From: SPDF01 sp963699825 | GTDB taxonomy: Bacteria; Gemmatimonadota; Gemmatimonadetes; Gemmatimonadales; GWC2-71-9 | Direction of reading: 5' to 3' | Assembly (NCBI GenBank): GCA_963699825.1 | Contig: CAVOVI010000004.1 | Span: 796,151 to 860,150 of the forward strand | Length of the DNA: 64,000 bases | The notes under the pieces: generated by a model | What the model saw: the letters and a program-made list of their open reading frames with translations, nothing else | What the model was told of the DNA's origin: nothing | Databases searched by the model: none | Made by a program: the position numbers and the translations under genes | Shown: in pieces, positions 55,965 through 64,000 of the stretch | How positions within the stretch are numbered: the first letter of the stretch is position 1 | Layout of the letters: every line of letters starts with the position of its first letter

Positions 55965-56835
55965 CTACCGGCCAGCCTGAAGGGCCTCCGCCCGGGCCAC
56001 CAGGTAGGCGTAGAGCGCGGCCTCTTCCTCGTCGGTGAAGTTGCTGAACCGATTGCGGGCCATCATGCTCATCAGACTCGAGTTCCCTGCCGCCCAGCGC
56101 CTCGCCGGTCGCGAAGAAGTGCGCAAACTGCTCCGGCGTGTACCCGGCCACGATGCTGAGGTCGGGCGTGTCACCGGGGTAGCCCTGCAGCGCGAGGTTG
56201 TGGCATTCGGGGCAGGAGGTTCGGGCCAGGTAGGCCCCGAGGACATGCGGTTCGTCGCCCGAGGGATAGTAGCCTGCGGCGGTGATCGAGTCGGTCTCCC
56301 AGACCAACTCGGCGGCAGGGCGGTACTCTCCTCGAACCATCTCCCAGCGGGCCAGCGGTCCCGGCGCGAAGAGACGCGGCAATCCCGCGGTTGGCGGGAC
56401 GCTCCGGATATAGGCGATGATCCTCCCGACGTCGGCATCGGTCAGCGGAGCGAACATCTCCGAGGACATGGACCAGACGCTCCGCCCATCGGGGCGCACC
56501 CCGCGGCGGATGATGCGGACCAGCTCCCCGTCCGAATACCCCTGGGCGGCGTCCGGGAGACTCGGGGCGTTCTGCCGGCCAAACCAGAAGTCGTCTTCCC
56601 AGACCTGTCCGGACATGTCCCTGGCATGGCACCCTCGACAGCCATGAATGAGGGCAATGCGGCCCCCCTCGGCGATCGATGCGGAGTCGGTGGGGATCGA
56701 GATGGTGACGAGGGGTTCGTCGTAGGTGCGTCGGATGACGCGTTCGGACAGGGCATAGACCGTTGCGGCCGCGATCAGCAGCAGCACGACGACCGCGGCG
56801 ATGGCATTCCTGAACCACCGTAGAGCACGGCGCAT
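55965..56835 (-). CDS. Diheme cytochrome c (one frameshift)
   Basis: About 289 aa. N-terminal anchor AIAAVVVLLLIAAATVYALS, then two CxxCH heme sites, HGCRGCHARDMSG and TSCPECHNLALQGYP. Axial Met candidates lie in WSMSSEMFAPLTDADVGRII and, after the shift, SLMSMMARNRFSNFTDEEEA. The shift at 56088-56089 is a GGC/GGA doublet. Periplasmic electron carrier; the partner may be the exported molybdenum hydroxylase about 2 kb away, which is inference. Confidence 0.85.
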
Positions 56836-56945
56836 AGAGGCCCTGGGTTAGGGGAGGATTCCAGTCAAGATACGGGTTCCCGGGACGACTGGCCATCCCG
56901 TCCGGGGTGGCGTAATCTTCCTTCCTCCTCACACCGGCGAGCTCC

Positions 56946-58279
56946 ATGGAGTCCCCGCACCTGCTGTTTGGTCTCAACCCGCTCTGGGTCGCCACCGCCC
57001 TTCTCGTCATCGCCTACGTTGCCATCATCGCCGACCGGGTGAACCGAGCCCTCGTCGTGGGCATCGGCGCCTGCCTGGTCATCGTGACCGGCGTGCTCAG
57101 CCAGGACGAGGCGATCCGCGGCGTCGACTGGAACACCATCATGTTGCTCGCTGGCATGATGCTGATCGTCGGGATTGCCGGCCGCACCGGTCTCTTCGAG
57201 TATGTGGCCATCCACGCAGTCAAGCTGGCACGCGCCCGCCCCGCCGCCATCCTGGCCCTGCTGGCCGTTATCACCGCCGTCTTCTCGGCGTTCCTCGACA
57301 ACGTGACGACGGTCCTGCTCGTCGCCCCAGTGACGCTGGCCGATCACCCGCCAGCTCGAAGTGGACCCCTGGCCCTACCTCTTCGCGGAGATCATGGCCT
57401 CGAACGTGGGTGGCACCGCCACCCTCGTCGGCGACCCGCCGAACATCATGATCGGCTCGGCCGTCGGCTTCACCTTCAACGACTTCCTCTTCAACCTCGG
57501 CCCCGTCGTCGTGATCATCGTCCTGGTGCACGGCGCCATCGGCCACCTGGTCTGGGGCCGCCGCCTCCGGGCCTCGGACGAGGCCCGGGCACGGGTCCTG
57601 GCCATGGACGAACGGAAGTCGATCACCAATCCCCGCCTCCTTCGCCACGTCCTCATGGTGCTGGCCGCCGTCGTCGTCGCCTTCATCACCGCCCGCATCA
57701 CCCGGCTCGAAGTCGGCACGATCGCGATGTTCGGGGCCGCGGTGCTGTTGCTGCTCGACGTCCACGACCGCACCGCCGAAGAGCAGAACCACCACGTGCA
57801 CTCCAGCTTCGGCGAAGTGGAGTGGATCACGCTCTTCTTCTTCATCGGACTGTTCGTGATGGTGGAGGGGGTCAGCAAGACGGGACTCCTGGACATCCTG
57901 GGGGAGAAGCTTCTTGCGGCGACCGGGGGGGATCCCGACGGTGACGGTCCTCGCGGTGCTCTGGGTCTCGGCGCTGCTCTCTGCGGTGCTCGACAACATC
58001 CCCTTCGTGGCCACCATGATTCCACTCGTGAAGGGGCTCGAGCCGGCATTCGGTGGGGCGGCGGGACTGGAGCCGGTCTGGTGGGCACTGGCGCTCGGTG
58101 CCTGTCTTGGCGGCAACGGTTCCCTCATCGGCGCCAGCGCCAACCTCACCGTGGCCGGCATCGCCGAGCGGGCGGGCGTCCCGTTCCGGTTCACCAAATT
58201 CACGGTGCGTGCGTTGCCGCTCATGCTCTTGAGCGTCGGCATTGCGCACGTCTATCTGTGGTTGAGGTACCTGCGGTAG
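56946..58279 (+). CDS. ArsB/NhaD-type (SLC13/ion transporter superfamily) permease (two frameshifts)
   Basis: About 443 aa, 11-12 membrane segments. FLDNVTTVLLVAPVTLA, EIMASNVGGTATLVGDPPNI, VEWITLFFFIGLFVMVEGVS, AVLDNIPFVATMIPLVKGLE and GGNGSLIGASANLTVAGIAE are the two symmetric hairpin motifs of the ArsB/NhaD group. Shifts at 57341-57342 (GCC/GCG) and 57924-57925 (ACC/ACG) split it. The substrate, arsenite, Na+ or anions, is not set by sequence alone. Confidence 0.88.
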
Positions 58280-58294
58280 GCGGTTACTGCACCA

Positions 58295-58879
58295 CTACCA
58301 GCTGCGACTGCCGGCGACGAGCACCTTGGCCGCTTCGGCCGCCAGGTAGGGAAACTCCCGGCCCAGCCGGGCCGAGATGGGGCTGGTCCGCGTCGGGCTG
58401 GTGTAGGCCGTCAGTCCCTGGCGGCGCGCCTCGAGCCGCACCCGCAGCATGTGGAATGGATCGCTCACCACCACGACTTCCGTGATGCCATACCCCCGGC
58501 ACCACTCCGCCGCCGCGACGATTGATTCGTCGGTCGTTCGGCCGGACGGCAGCACGACCAGCACCGGCAGCGGGACCGACTTGGCCAGATACTCCGCCGC
58601 CGCTTCGGCTTCACTGGTCTTGTCGCCGGCGGCGACGCCGCCGGTCAGCACGATGATCGGCGCAACGCTGTCGGCGTAGAGTTGGGCGGCATGATCGAGC
58701 CGAGCCTTGAGAACCGGGCTCGGCTTTCCGTTGTACTGCGCCGCCCCGAGCACGATGATGGCCGGGACGGGCCGGGCCTGATCCTGCCGGCTCACGGACA
58801 GCACGGAGAAGAAGGCCACGAGGTAACCCACCACCACGAACAGGAGACCGAATCCGAGGACCGTCTTGAGCCACGTCAC
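58295..58879 (-). CDS. YdcF/SanA-family (DUF218) membrane-anchored protein
   Basis: 194 aa. An N-terminal membrane anchor (TVLGFGLLFVVVGYLVAFFS) is followed by AIIVLGAAQYNGKPSPVLKA, IIVLTGGVAAGDKTSEAEAA and EVVVVSDPFHMLRVRLEARR, the DUF218 blocks. GTG start immediately after the stop of the MBL nuclease gene (TAG then GTG). Envelope-related, precise role unknown. Confidence 0.88.
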   Translation of the reverse strand: MTWLKTVLGFGLLFVVVGYLVAFFSVLSVSRQDQARPVPAIIVLGAAQYNGKPSPVLKARLDHAAQLYADSVAPIIVLTGGVAAGDKTSEAEAAAEYLAKSVPLPVLVVLPSGRTTDESIVAAAEWCRGYGITEVVVVSDPFHMLRVRLEARRQGLTAYTSPTRTSPISARLGREFPYLAAEAAKVLVAGSRSW

Positions 58880-60265
58880 CTAGAGGTCGAACCCCTGCCC
58901 GAGCGCCGGCAGCACCACCTCCTTGACCCCCTCCTCCTTGAGAATCTTCGCCATCGCCTCGCGGGCGGGCGTCTCTCCATGCACCACGAAGGCCCGCTTC
59001 ACCGGACCGCCGATCTTCCGCACCCACTGGCGCAGCTCGTTTCGGTCGGCGTGGGCGGAGTAGCCGCCGATCGTCTCGATCTCGGCCGCCACCGAGTACA
59101 TCTCGCCGAAGATCTTCACCTCGCGCGCGCCCTCCTGGATCCGGCGGCCGAGGGTGTGCTCCCCCTGGAACCCGACGAAGAGGACGATGTTCTTGTGGTT
59201 GCCGATGCCGTTCTTCAGATGGTGGAGGATGCGGCCCGCCTCGACCATGCCGCTCGCGGCGATGATGATGGCGGGGCCGTTGAGGGTGTTGAGTGCCTTG
59301 GATTCGCCCACGTCGCGCACGTACTTCACCAGCTGAAAATCGAAGAGGGCCTTCGCGCGCTCCACGAGCTGCTCGCGCTGGTCGAAGATCTCCGGGTGCA
59401 GGCGGAAGACCTCGGTGGCGTTCACCGCCAGCGGGCTGTCGATGTAGATGGGGATGCCGGGAATCTTGCCGGCCAGCCAGAGCGCATGAAGGGCATAGAC
59501 CAGCTCCTGGGTCCGGCCCACCGCGAAGGCAGGGATCAGCACCTTGCCGCCCCGGCCGGCGGCCCGCCGCACGATTTCCCCCAGCCGCTCCTCGGCACCC
59601 GCGACCGACTCGTGGTCGCGGTCGCCGTAGGTGCTCTCGATGATGAGGGTGTCGATGGCGCCCGAGGGAGGCACCGGGTCACGAATGATGGGCAGGTCGT
59701 TCCGGCCGATATCTCCCGAGAAGACGAGCCGGTGCCCTTCACCCTCGGTGATCCGGATGTCCACCGACGCCGAGCCGAGGATGTGGCCGGCGTCCATGAA
59801 TGTGGTGACGAGGTGCTTGCGGATATGGTGGGGCCGATTGTACGGCATCGCCTCGATCAGGTCCTGCACGGCGATGGCGTCGGCCATGTTGTAGAGCGGT
59901 TCCGCCTCGGGACCGACGCGGCCATGTCGCTTGAGGAACTCGAAGTCGCTCTCCTGGATGTGCGCAGAGTCGGGGAGCATGACGGCGGAGAGGTCGCGCG
60001 TGGCCGGGGTGGCGATGATCGGGTTGTGGTACCCCTCCCTGATCAGCAGGGGGAGGCGGCCGGTGTGATCGATGTGTGCATGACTCACGACGACCGCGTC
60101 GATCAGCCGCGCATCGAAGGGGAGCTCGGCGTTGAGCTTGCGCGTCTCGGAACGGCGTCCCTGGAAGAGGCCCGCGTCGAGCAGCACCCTGGCACCCGCC
60201 GCCTCGAGGAGGTGCATCGAGCCGGTGACCTGGCCGCCGGCGGCGCCGTGGAAGGTTATTCGCAC
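58880..60265 (-). CDS. MBL-fold beta-CASP nuclease (CPSF/Int-type RNase-like)
   Basis: 461 aa. The metal site is SHAHIDHTGRLPLLIREG (HxHxDH); the further MBL blocks GHILGSASVDIRI and VFSGDIGRND follow. The beta-CASP insertion has LIIESTYGDRDHES and VLIPAFAVGRTQELVYALHA, and it closes with GGYSAHADRNELRQWVRK and KRAFVVHGETPAREAMAKIL. This is the layout of bacterial and archaeal CPSF-like RNases. Intact; ends directly at the YdcF start. Confidence 0.93.
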   Translation of the reverse strand: MRITFHGAAGGQVTGSMHLLEAAGARVLLDAGLFQGRRSETRKLNAELPFDARLIDAVVVSHAHIDHTGRLPLLIREGYHNPIIATPATRDLSAVMLPDSAHIQESDFEFLKRHGRVGPEAEPLYNMADAIAVQDLIEAMPYNRPHHIRKHLVTTFMDAGHILGSASVDIRITEGEGHRLVFSGDIGRNDLPIIRDPVPPSGAIDTLIIESTYGDRDHESVAGAEERLGEIVRRAAGRGGKVLIPAFAVGRTQELVYALHALWLAGKIPGIPIYIDSPLAVNATEVFRLHPEIFDQREQLVERAKALFDFQLVKYVRDVGESKALNTLNGPAIIIAASGMVEAGRILHHLKNGIGNHKNIVLFVGFQGEHTLGRRIQEGAREVKIFGEMYSVAAEIETIGGYSAHADRNELRQWVRKIGGPVKRAFVVHGETPAREAMAKILKEEGVKEVVLPALGQGFDL

Positions 60266-60269
60266 GAGT

Positions 60270-60490
60270 GCGAGGCGGGGCAGGGGGGCAGCGGGGCAGT
60301 CAATGGCACCATTGGCTCCGATGAAAAAGAAACGTCACCCCCGCGAAAGCGGGGGTCCAGTGCGTTCCCGCTCGTGCCCGCGGCTGAAGCCGCGGCTCGG
60401 CTGATGTCGCTAAAGCGACGCGTGAAGCCATCCCGCCGGGCTCCCTGCCTCCCTGCCCACCTGCCCCGCTTTCGTGAGGGAGAACGCCCG
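60270..60490. repeat. Repeat cluster (microsatellite, REP-A, REP-B)
   Basis: GCGGGGCAGGGGGGCAGCGG microsatellite, REP-A half unit at 60334-60360, REP-B (CGCGGCTGAAGCCGCGG then CTCGG, with TGTCGCTAAAGCGACG) at 60378-60421, and a CTCCCTGCCTCCCTGCCCAC tract near 60445. No gene seen. Confidence 0.78.
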
Positions 60491-60491
60491 G

Positions 60492-61127
60492 TCAGGTCGT
60501 TCCGAAGAGCCTGTCTCCAGCATCCCCGAGCCCGGGGAGGATGTACCCGTGCTCGTTGAGCTCTCGGTCGAGCGCGGCGACGAAGACCGGCACGTCGGGG
60601 TGATCCTTCTTCATCCGTGCGACTCCGGCAGGCGCGGCGACCAGGGAGATGAGGCGCAGCTGCTTCGCGCCGGATTCCTTCAGCTTGGCGACCGCGGCGG
60701 AGGCGCTGCCCCCAGTGGCGAGCATCGGATCGAGGACGAGATACACCTTGTCCGCGCCGAGGGGCGGAATCTTGAAGTAGTAGCTGACCGGCTCGAGCGT
60801 CTCCTCGTTGCGGTAGAGGCCGATGTGGCCGACGCCGGCATTCGGGAAGAGCGCGGCGACGGCGTCCACCATGCCGAGCCCGGCGCGAAGGATCGGCACC
60901 AGCACGATCCGGTCGCCCGGGATGCGGCGCCCTTCCATCATCTCGAGCGGCGTGTGCACCGGAATCGGCTCGGTCTCGAGAGTCCGGGTCGCCTCGTAGG
61001 CCAGGAGGGTGGCGATTTCGCCGACCAGCTGGCGAAACTCCCGGGTGGGAGTCTCCACATCGCGGAGCAGCGCCATCTTGTGCTGCACCAGGGGGTGGGA
61101 GACGACGGTCAGGTTGGCGGGAGGCAT
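60492..61127 (-). CDS. upp: Uracil phosphoribosyltransferase
   Basis: 211 aa, normal for Upp. It makes UMP from uracil and PRPP. LTVVSHPLVQHKMALLRDVE is the family opening, VPILRAGLGMVDAV and LVLDPMLATGGSASAAVAKL give the PRPP loop, and the last GYILPGLGDAGDRLFGT is the uracil-binding end. A short repeat-containing gap separates it from the PLP gene. Confidence 0.97.
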   Translation of the reverse strand: MPPANLTVVSHPLVQHKMALLRDVETPTREFRQLVGEIATLLAYEATRTLETEPIPVHTPLEMMEGRRIPGDRIVLVPILRAGLGMVDAVAALFPNAGVGHIGLYRNEETLEPVSYYFKIPPLGADKVYLVLDPMLATGGSASAAVAKLKESGAKQLRLISLVAAPAGVARMKKDHPDVPVFVAALDRELNEHGYILPGLGDAGDRLFGTT

Positions 61128-61181
61128 ACCGGGAATGTACGGTCGGGCAGGGGAGGGGGAAAGGACCGGCCCGGGACCGTC

Positions 61182-61232
61182 ACCCCGGCGAACGGCAGGG
61201 TCCAGGGTTGGCTCACGCGAAGCCGCGAAGGG
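61182..61232. repeat. REP-A remnant and REP-D arm forming the 3' end of the PLP gene
   Basis: GTCACCCCGGCGAACGGCAG is a REP-A remnant. GGCTCACGCGAAGCCGCGAA then GGGCGCGAA is a REP-D arm whose reverse strand gives the last residues and the TGA of the PLP decarboxylase gene. Confidence 0.72.
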
Positions 61233-62604
61233 CGCGAATCAATTCCCTCAGCAACGCGTCAAGATCCCGTTCGTCCGTCTCATAACTGGTGATGCACGCT
61301 CGCAGCGCACGTCGACGCTCGCTGCCGAGGATCACCGGGCTGATCCACGTCTGCCGATTCTCGTACACGCGGCTGATGACGTCATCGATGGACACCCGGC
61401 CCGCCTCGATATCGGCGTGGGTGAAGCAGACCACCGGCAGCGGCGTGTCGGCCACGAGGGTCCAGCCGGCGGCGGTGAGCTTGTCGCGGAGGAGCCTTCC
61501 CATCGCCGCCTGGTGGTCCACCAGCGTACCATAGCCCTCGATTCCCAACTCGGCGAGCGACATGAAGACCTTGAGGCCGGTCGCCCGGCGACTCCATTGC
61601 GGCGTGGTCTGGAAATTGTCCACCGTGTCGCCGGTGGGGACGGGCATGTAGGTGTGGACGGCGGCGAAGGCCTGTTTCACCGCTTCGGGGTGGCGGCAGA
61701 AGAACATTCCGCCGCCCATCGGCACGCTCAGCCACTTGTGCGCGTCCCAGGTGACGGAGTCGGCGAGCGCGATGCCCTCGAGATGGGGCCGCAGCGTGTC
61801 CGACATCAGCGCGCCGCCGCCCCAGGCGGCATCGGCGTGGAACCAGGCGCCGGTGCGCTCTGCGACCGCGGCGAGTTCCGGCAAAGGATCGATGATGCCC
61901 GCGGCGGTGGTGCCGGCCGTCCCCACGATGAGGAGCGGGCTCCAGCCCGTGGTGCGATCGGCCTCGATCAGACGCTCGAGGGCGACGGGATCGAGCTTCA
62001 GGTCGGCCCGCACCGGAGCCTCGCGCACGGCGGCGGTGCCGAGTCCGGTCATCTTGGCGATCTTGACGAACGAGTGGTGGCTCTCCCCCGAGAGGTAGAT
62101 GGCGGGCCGGGTGCCGAGCGCGGCGACCCCCTCCTCTGCCCAGTTCGGGAAGCGGGAGGCGAGGGCGCAGAGGGCGGAACAGAGATTGGCCTCGGCGCCG
62201 CCGGAGGTGAACTGCGCCAGCATGCCGTCGGGGTCGTAGCCGATGCGGGCGGCCAGGGCGCGAAGCGCCAGCCGTTCCATTTCATTCGCGGCGGGACTGT
62301 GGCTCCAGACGGCGAGCTGCACGTTGTAGAGCGCGGCGAGGGTGTCGGCCACGATGCCGGCCTCGCGGACCTGCGGATTGAAGAGGCCGAAGTACCGCGG
62401 ACTGGTGACGTGCACCTGCTGGGTCCGGAGGAGCCGCATCACATCGGCGGTGAGAGTCTCCAGATCGATGGGCCGGTCGAACCGGTAGCGAGGCTCGAGC
62501 TCGGCGCGGAGCGACGCGGGGGTGGCATCGGGGATGACGGGAAGATCCCGGATCCGGCGGCGGAAGTCGGCGATTTCGGCCGCGATATCGGTCCAGAGAG
62601 GCAT
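61213..62604 (-). CDS. PLP-dependent group II decarboxylase-like enzyme
   Basis: 463 aa. QFTSGGAEANLCSALCALAS is the PLP phosphate site, AWFHADAAWGGGALMSDTLR has the His-x-Asp that binds the ring, and SVTWDAHKWLSVPMGGGMFF the Schiff-base lysine. It fits the pyridoxal-dependent decarboxylase family (aromatic amino acid, diaminobutyrate, or glutamate-like); the substrate is not clear. The last codons RALRGFA and the TGA are read from a REP-D arm. Confidence 0.88.
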   Translation of the reverse strand: MPLWTDIAAEIADFRRRIRDLPVIPDATPASLRAELEPRYRFDRPIDLETLTADVMRLLRTQQVHVTSPRYFGLFNPQVREAGIVADTLAALYNVQLAVWSHSPAANEMERLALRALAARIGYDPDGMLAQFTSGGAEANLCSALCALASRFPNWAEEGVAALGTRPAIYLSGESHHSFVKIAKMTGLGTAAVREAPVRADLKLDPVALERLIEADRTTGWSPLLIVGTAGTTAAGIIDPLPELAAVAERTGAWFHADAAWGGGALMSDTLRPHLEGIALADSVTWDAHKWLSVPMGGGMFFCRHPEAVKQAFAAVHTYMPVPTGDTVDNFQTTPQWSRRATGLKVFMSLAELGIEGYGTLVDHQAAMGRLLRDKLTAAGWTLVADTPLPVVCFTHADIEAGRVSIDDVISRVYENRQTWISPVILGSERRRALRACITSYETDERDLDALLRELIRALRGFA

Positions 62605-62691
62605 TCGGGATTATAGGCAGGGAAGGGGCAGGCAGGGAGGGGCGGTCCGCTTGGCATTGGTCCCCCAAGTCCTTATATTCCCGCCGCTTGA

Positions 62692-62764
<73 letters not shown>

Positions 62765-62767
62765 CTA

Positions 62768-63028
62768 TCCGCGGCTAAAGCCGCGGCTCGGCTGGTGTCG
62801 CTGAAGCGACGCGGCGGCCGTCACCCCGGCGAAAGCCGGGGTCCATTTTTTCCCCACCTTGATATCCACGACATTGCCCCGTGCGGGCACGGACCCACCG
62901 GGGTGGGCATATGCCCACCCCTATTCATAGGGTTTCGCGACTTCGTGCCGGACGAGCAGATCGTCACCCCCGCGAAAGCGGGGGTCCAGTATGGAGGCTC
63001 CTGGATTCCCGCTTGCGCGGGAATGACG
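62768..63028. repeat. Repeat-rich stretch downstream of tRNA-Phe (REP-B, REP-A x2, a GGTGGGCATATGCCCACC palindrome)
   Basis: REP-B at 62768-62815, REP-A half at 62820-62847, GGTGGGCATATGCCCACC, a perfect 18-base palindrome around 62910, then a full REP-A unit at 62963-63028. No gene seen in the 294 bases before the next gene. Confidence 0.85.
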
Positions 63029-63058
63029 CGGCTTCGAGCTTCGGCCCCGCGGCCCCGC

Positions 63059-63640
63059 TTACTGAATCATCAAATGCGCCCACGGCTTGCCGGGGTACAT
63101 CAGCCACGGCTGATCGGTGAGCGGCATCGCGGAGATGCCGGTCGATTCCTGGGTGGCGTATGGCAGGTAGAACGAGAGGAGTTTGCTCGAGTTCTTCGGA
63201 CGACCCGCCATCGGGTCGAAGTTGAGGCTGTCGGCGTAGAGTGAGTAGAGTGCCGCCCCGCCCGCCGGCATCTTGATGGTGCCGGCGTTGATCTCGGCGA
63301 GGCGGGCCGAGTCGACCTCGGAGCGCTTGGTGATGCCGGCGGCGCGGAGTTCGCGTCCGCGACTCATGAAGGCCGCGAGGGACTTGTGGTAGCAGTGGGC
63401 GGCGTAGCCCTCGTTCGCCGGATCGTCGGTGAGGCAGATCATTTCATTGGTGCCGGCCCGGAGCTGTACCAGTGGCCCGCCGGTCGTCTTGTAGCCGAGG
63501 ACCTCGGCGCCGGCCCGCATGCTGTCGGGGAGAGGGAGGACGGCGGCGGCAATCTGCCACGCTGCTGTCGGGGTTTGGGCGGCGGCCGGTGCCGCGACGG
63601 CCACGACGGCGAGCGAAGTCATCAGCAAGGAGAGGCGCAT
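63059..63640 (-). CDS. Secreted hypothetical protein, 193 aa
   Basis: MRLSLLMTSLAVVAVAAPAA then AAQ is a signal peptide. The mature part reads WQIAAAVLPLPDSMRAGAEV, LVQLRAGTNEMICLTDDPAN, AHCYHKSLAAFMSRGRELRA and ALYSLYADSLNFDPMAG. A conserved-looking protein of unknown role; it starts three bases after the serine hydrolase stop, so likely co-transcribed. Confidence 0.72.
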   Translation of the reverse strand: MRLSLLMTSLAVVAVAAPAAAQTPTAAWQIAAAVLPLPDSMRAGAEVLGYKTTGGPLVQLRAGTNEMICLTDDPANEGYAAHCYHKSLAAFMSRGRELRAAGITKRSEVDSARLAEINAGTIKMPAGGAALYSLYADSLNFDPMAGRPKNSSKLLSFYLPYATQESTGISAMPLTDQPWLMYPGKPWAHLMIQ

Positions 63641-63643
63641 CGT

Positions 63644-64000
63644 TCAGTGTCCTTTGGTACGTGCTGGAGAGATCAGGGCGGCGTACACCATCGTGCGGAA
63701 CTTATCCGCGAGGTCGAGTCCCCGCGCGGGGAAGAAGCTGCTGCATCAACACGACCACGAGTTCCTCGGCCGGGTCCACCCAGTAGTGGTCGCGTACGCA
63801 CCGCCCCAGCCGAAGCGTCCCGCTGAACCGTATTGCCCGGCGAGACCGGGGTCCTCTAGGATTGCAAACCCGAGTCCGAAGCCCATGCCCCGACCTGGGA
63901 TAGAGGGAATCCACCTGGTTGGCGGTCATCAGCGAGACGGTGGCTGGCGAGAGAACGCGCGCGCCGTCGAGCTCGCCGCCATTCAGGAGCATCTGCAGGA
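63644..64000 (-). CDS. Serine hydrolase, class C beta-lactamase-like (5' end outside window, frameshifted)
   Basis: The C-terminal part of a beta-lactamase/transpeptidase-fold enzyme: MLLNGGELDGARVLSPATVS is the usual block after the active-site domain. FGWGGAYAT and HYWVDPAEELVVVLMQQLLP follow across frames, and the end FRTMVYAALI closes before a TGA at 63644. The shift near 63727 is a GGG/GGA doublet. The catalytic Ser-x-x-Lys lies outside the window. Probably exported. Confidence 0.78.

Overview
The window is a GC-rich chromosome segment from a Gram-negative-type bacterium: TonB-type, SPOR, YidC/YidD, Tat-exported molybdenum hydroxylase and an outer-membrane-like beta protein are all present. 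Gene content and style are most consistent with a Gemmatimonadota-like soil or freshwater genome, but no rRNA or other decisive marker is present, so the phylum is inference. It looks metagenome-assembled, because many genes carry one-base frameshifts of a peculiar kind described in the findings.

Layout. 0-16.3 kb is mostly housekeeping: yidD-yidC-mnmE (the usual cluster, with mnmE damaged), a CDGSH protein, a zinc-protease-like gene, rhomboid protease, D-Ala-D-Ala ligase, cystathionine beta-synthase with a TonB-like lipoprotein, mutS, a TPR/SPOR protein, holA, an ECF-type sigma factor behind an AT-rich operator-like region, NUDIX, VanZ-like and DUF1801 genes. 16.4-27 kb is a DNA-end-processing block: an unknown two-domain protein and an acidic microprotein on the minus strand, then a tight plus-strand operon of an AddB-like nuclease, an AddA-like UvrD helicase-nuclease and two WYL regulators.

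28.0-41.7 kb is an accessory, defence-like island. It holds a PLD-SNF2 helicase gene followed by a type ISP-like adenine methylase/specificity gene, a second SF2 helicase, a RelE-like protein, a protein with a duplicated INE motif, a small charged protein, DUF6946-like and DUF429 genes, a DUF4268 gene and an unknown gene. Parts of it (about 32.9-34.1 kb and 36.5-41.1 kb) are visibly richer in A/T than their surroundings.

41.8-48 kb holds small accessory modules: MerR + VWA protein, HD hydrolase, SGNH hydrolase, a GxxExxY protein sitting between repeat arms, and an RHH / nucleotidyltransferase / macro-domain operon. 48.3-64 kb returns to ordinary metabolism and envelope genes: a VIT-like membrane protein, Smr protein, acyltransferase-methyltransferase fusion, IorBA-like molybdenum hydroxylase, META lipoprotein, diheme cytochrome, ArsB/NhaD-type permease, YdcF, MBL/beta-CASP nuclease, upp, a PLP decarboxylase, tRNA-Phe and a serine hydrolase cut by the window edge.

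Intergenic DNA is full of short palindromic repeats of at least four families (REP-A GTCACCCCCGCGAAAG, REP-B CCGCGGCTAAAGCCGCGG, REP-C CCCCTCTCC..GGAGAGGGG, REP-D CACGAAGGCACGAAG) plus GCGGGGCA-type microsatellites. Several genes borrow their stop codon or C-terminus from such repeats. REP-D also forms long nested hairpins around an A-rich core.
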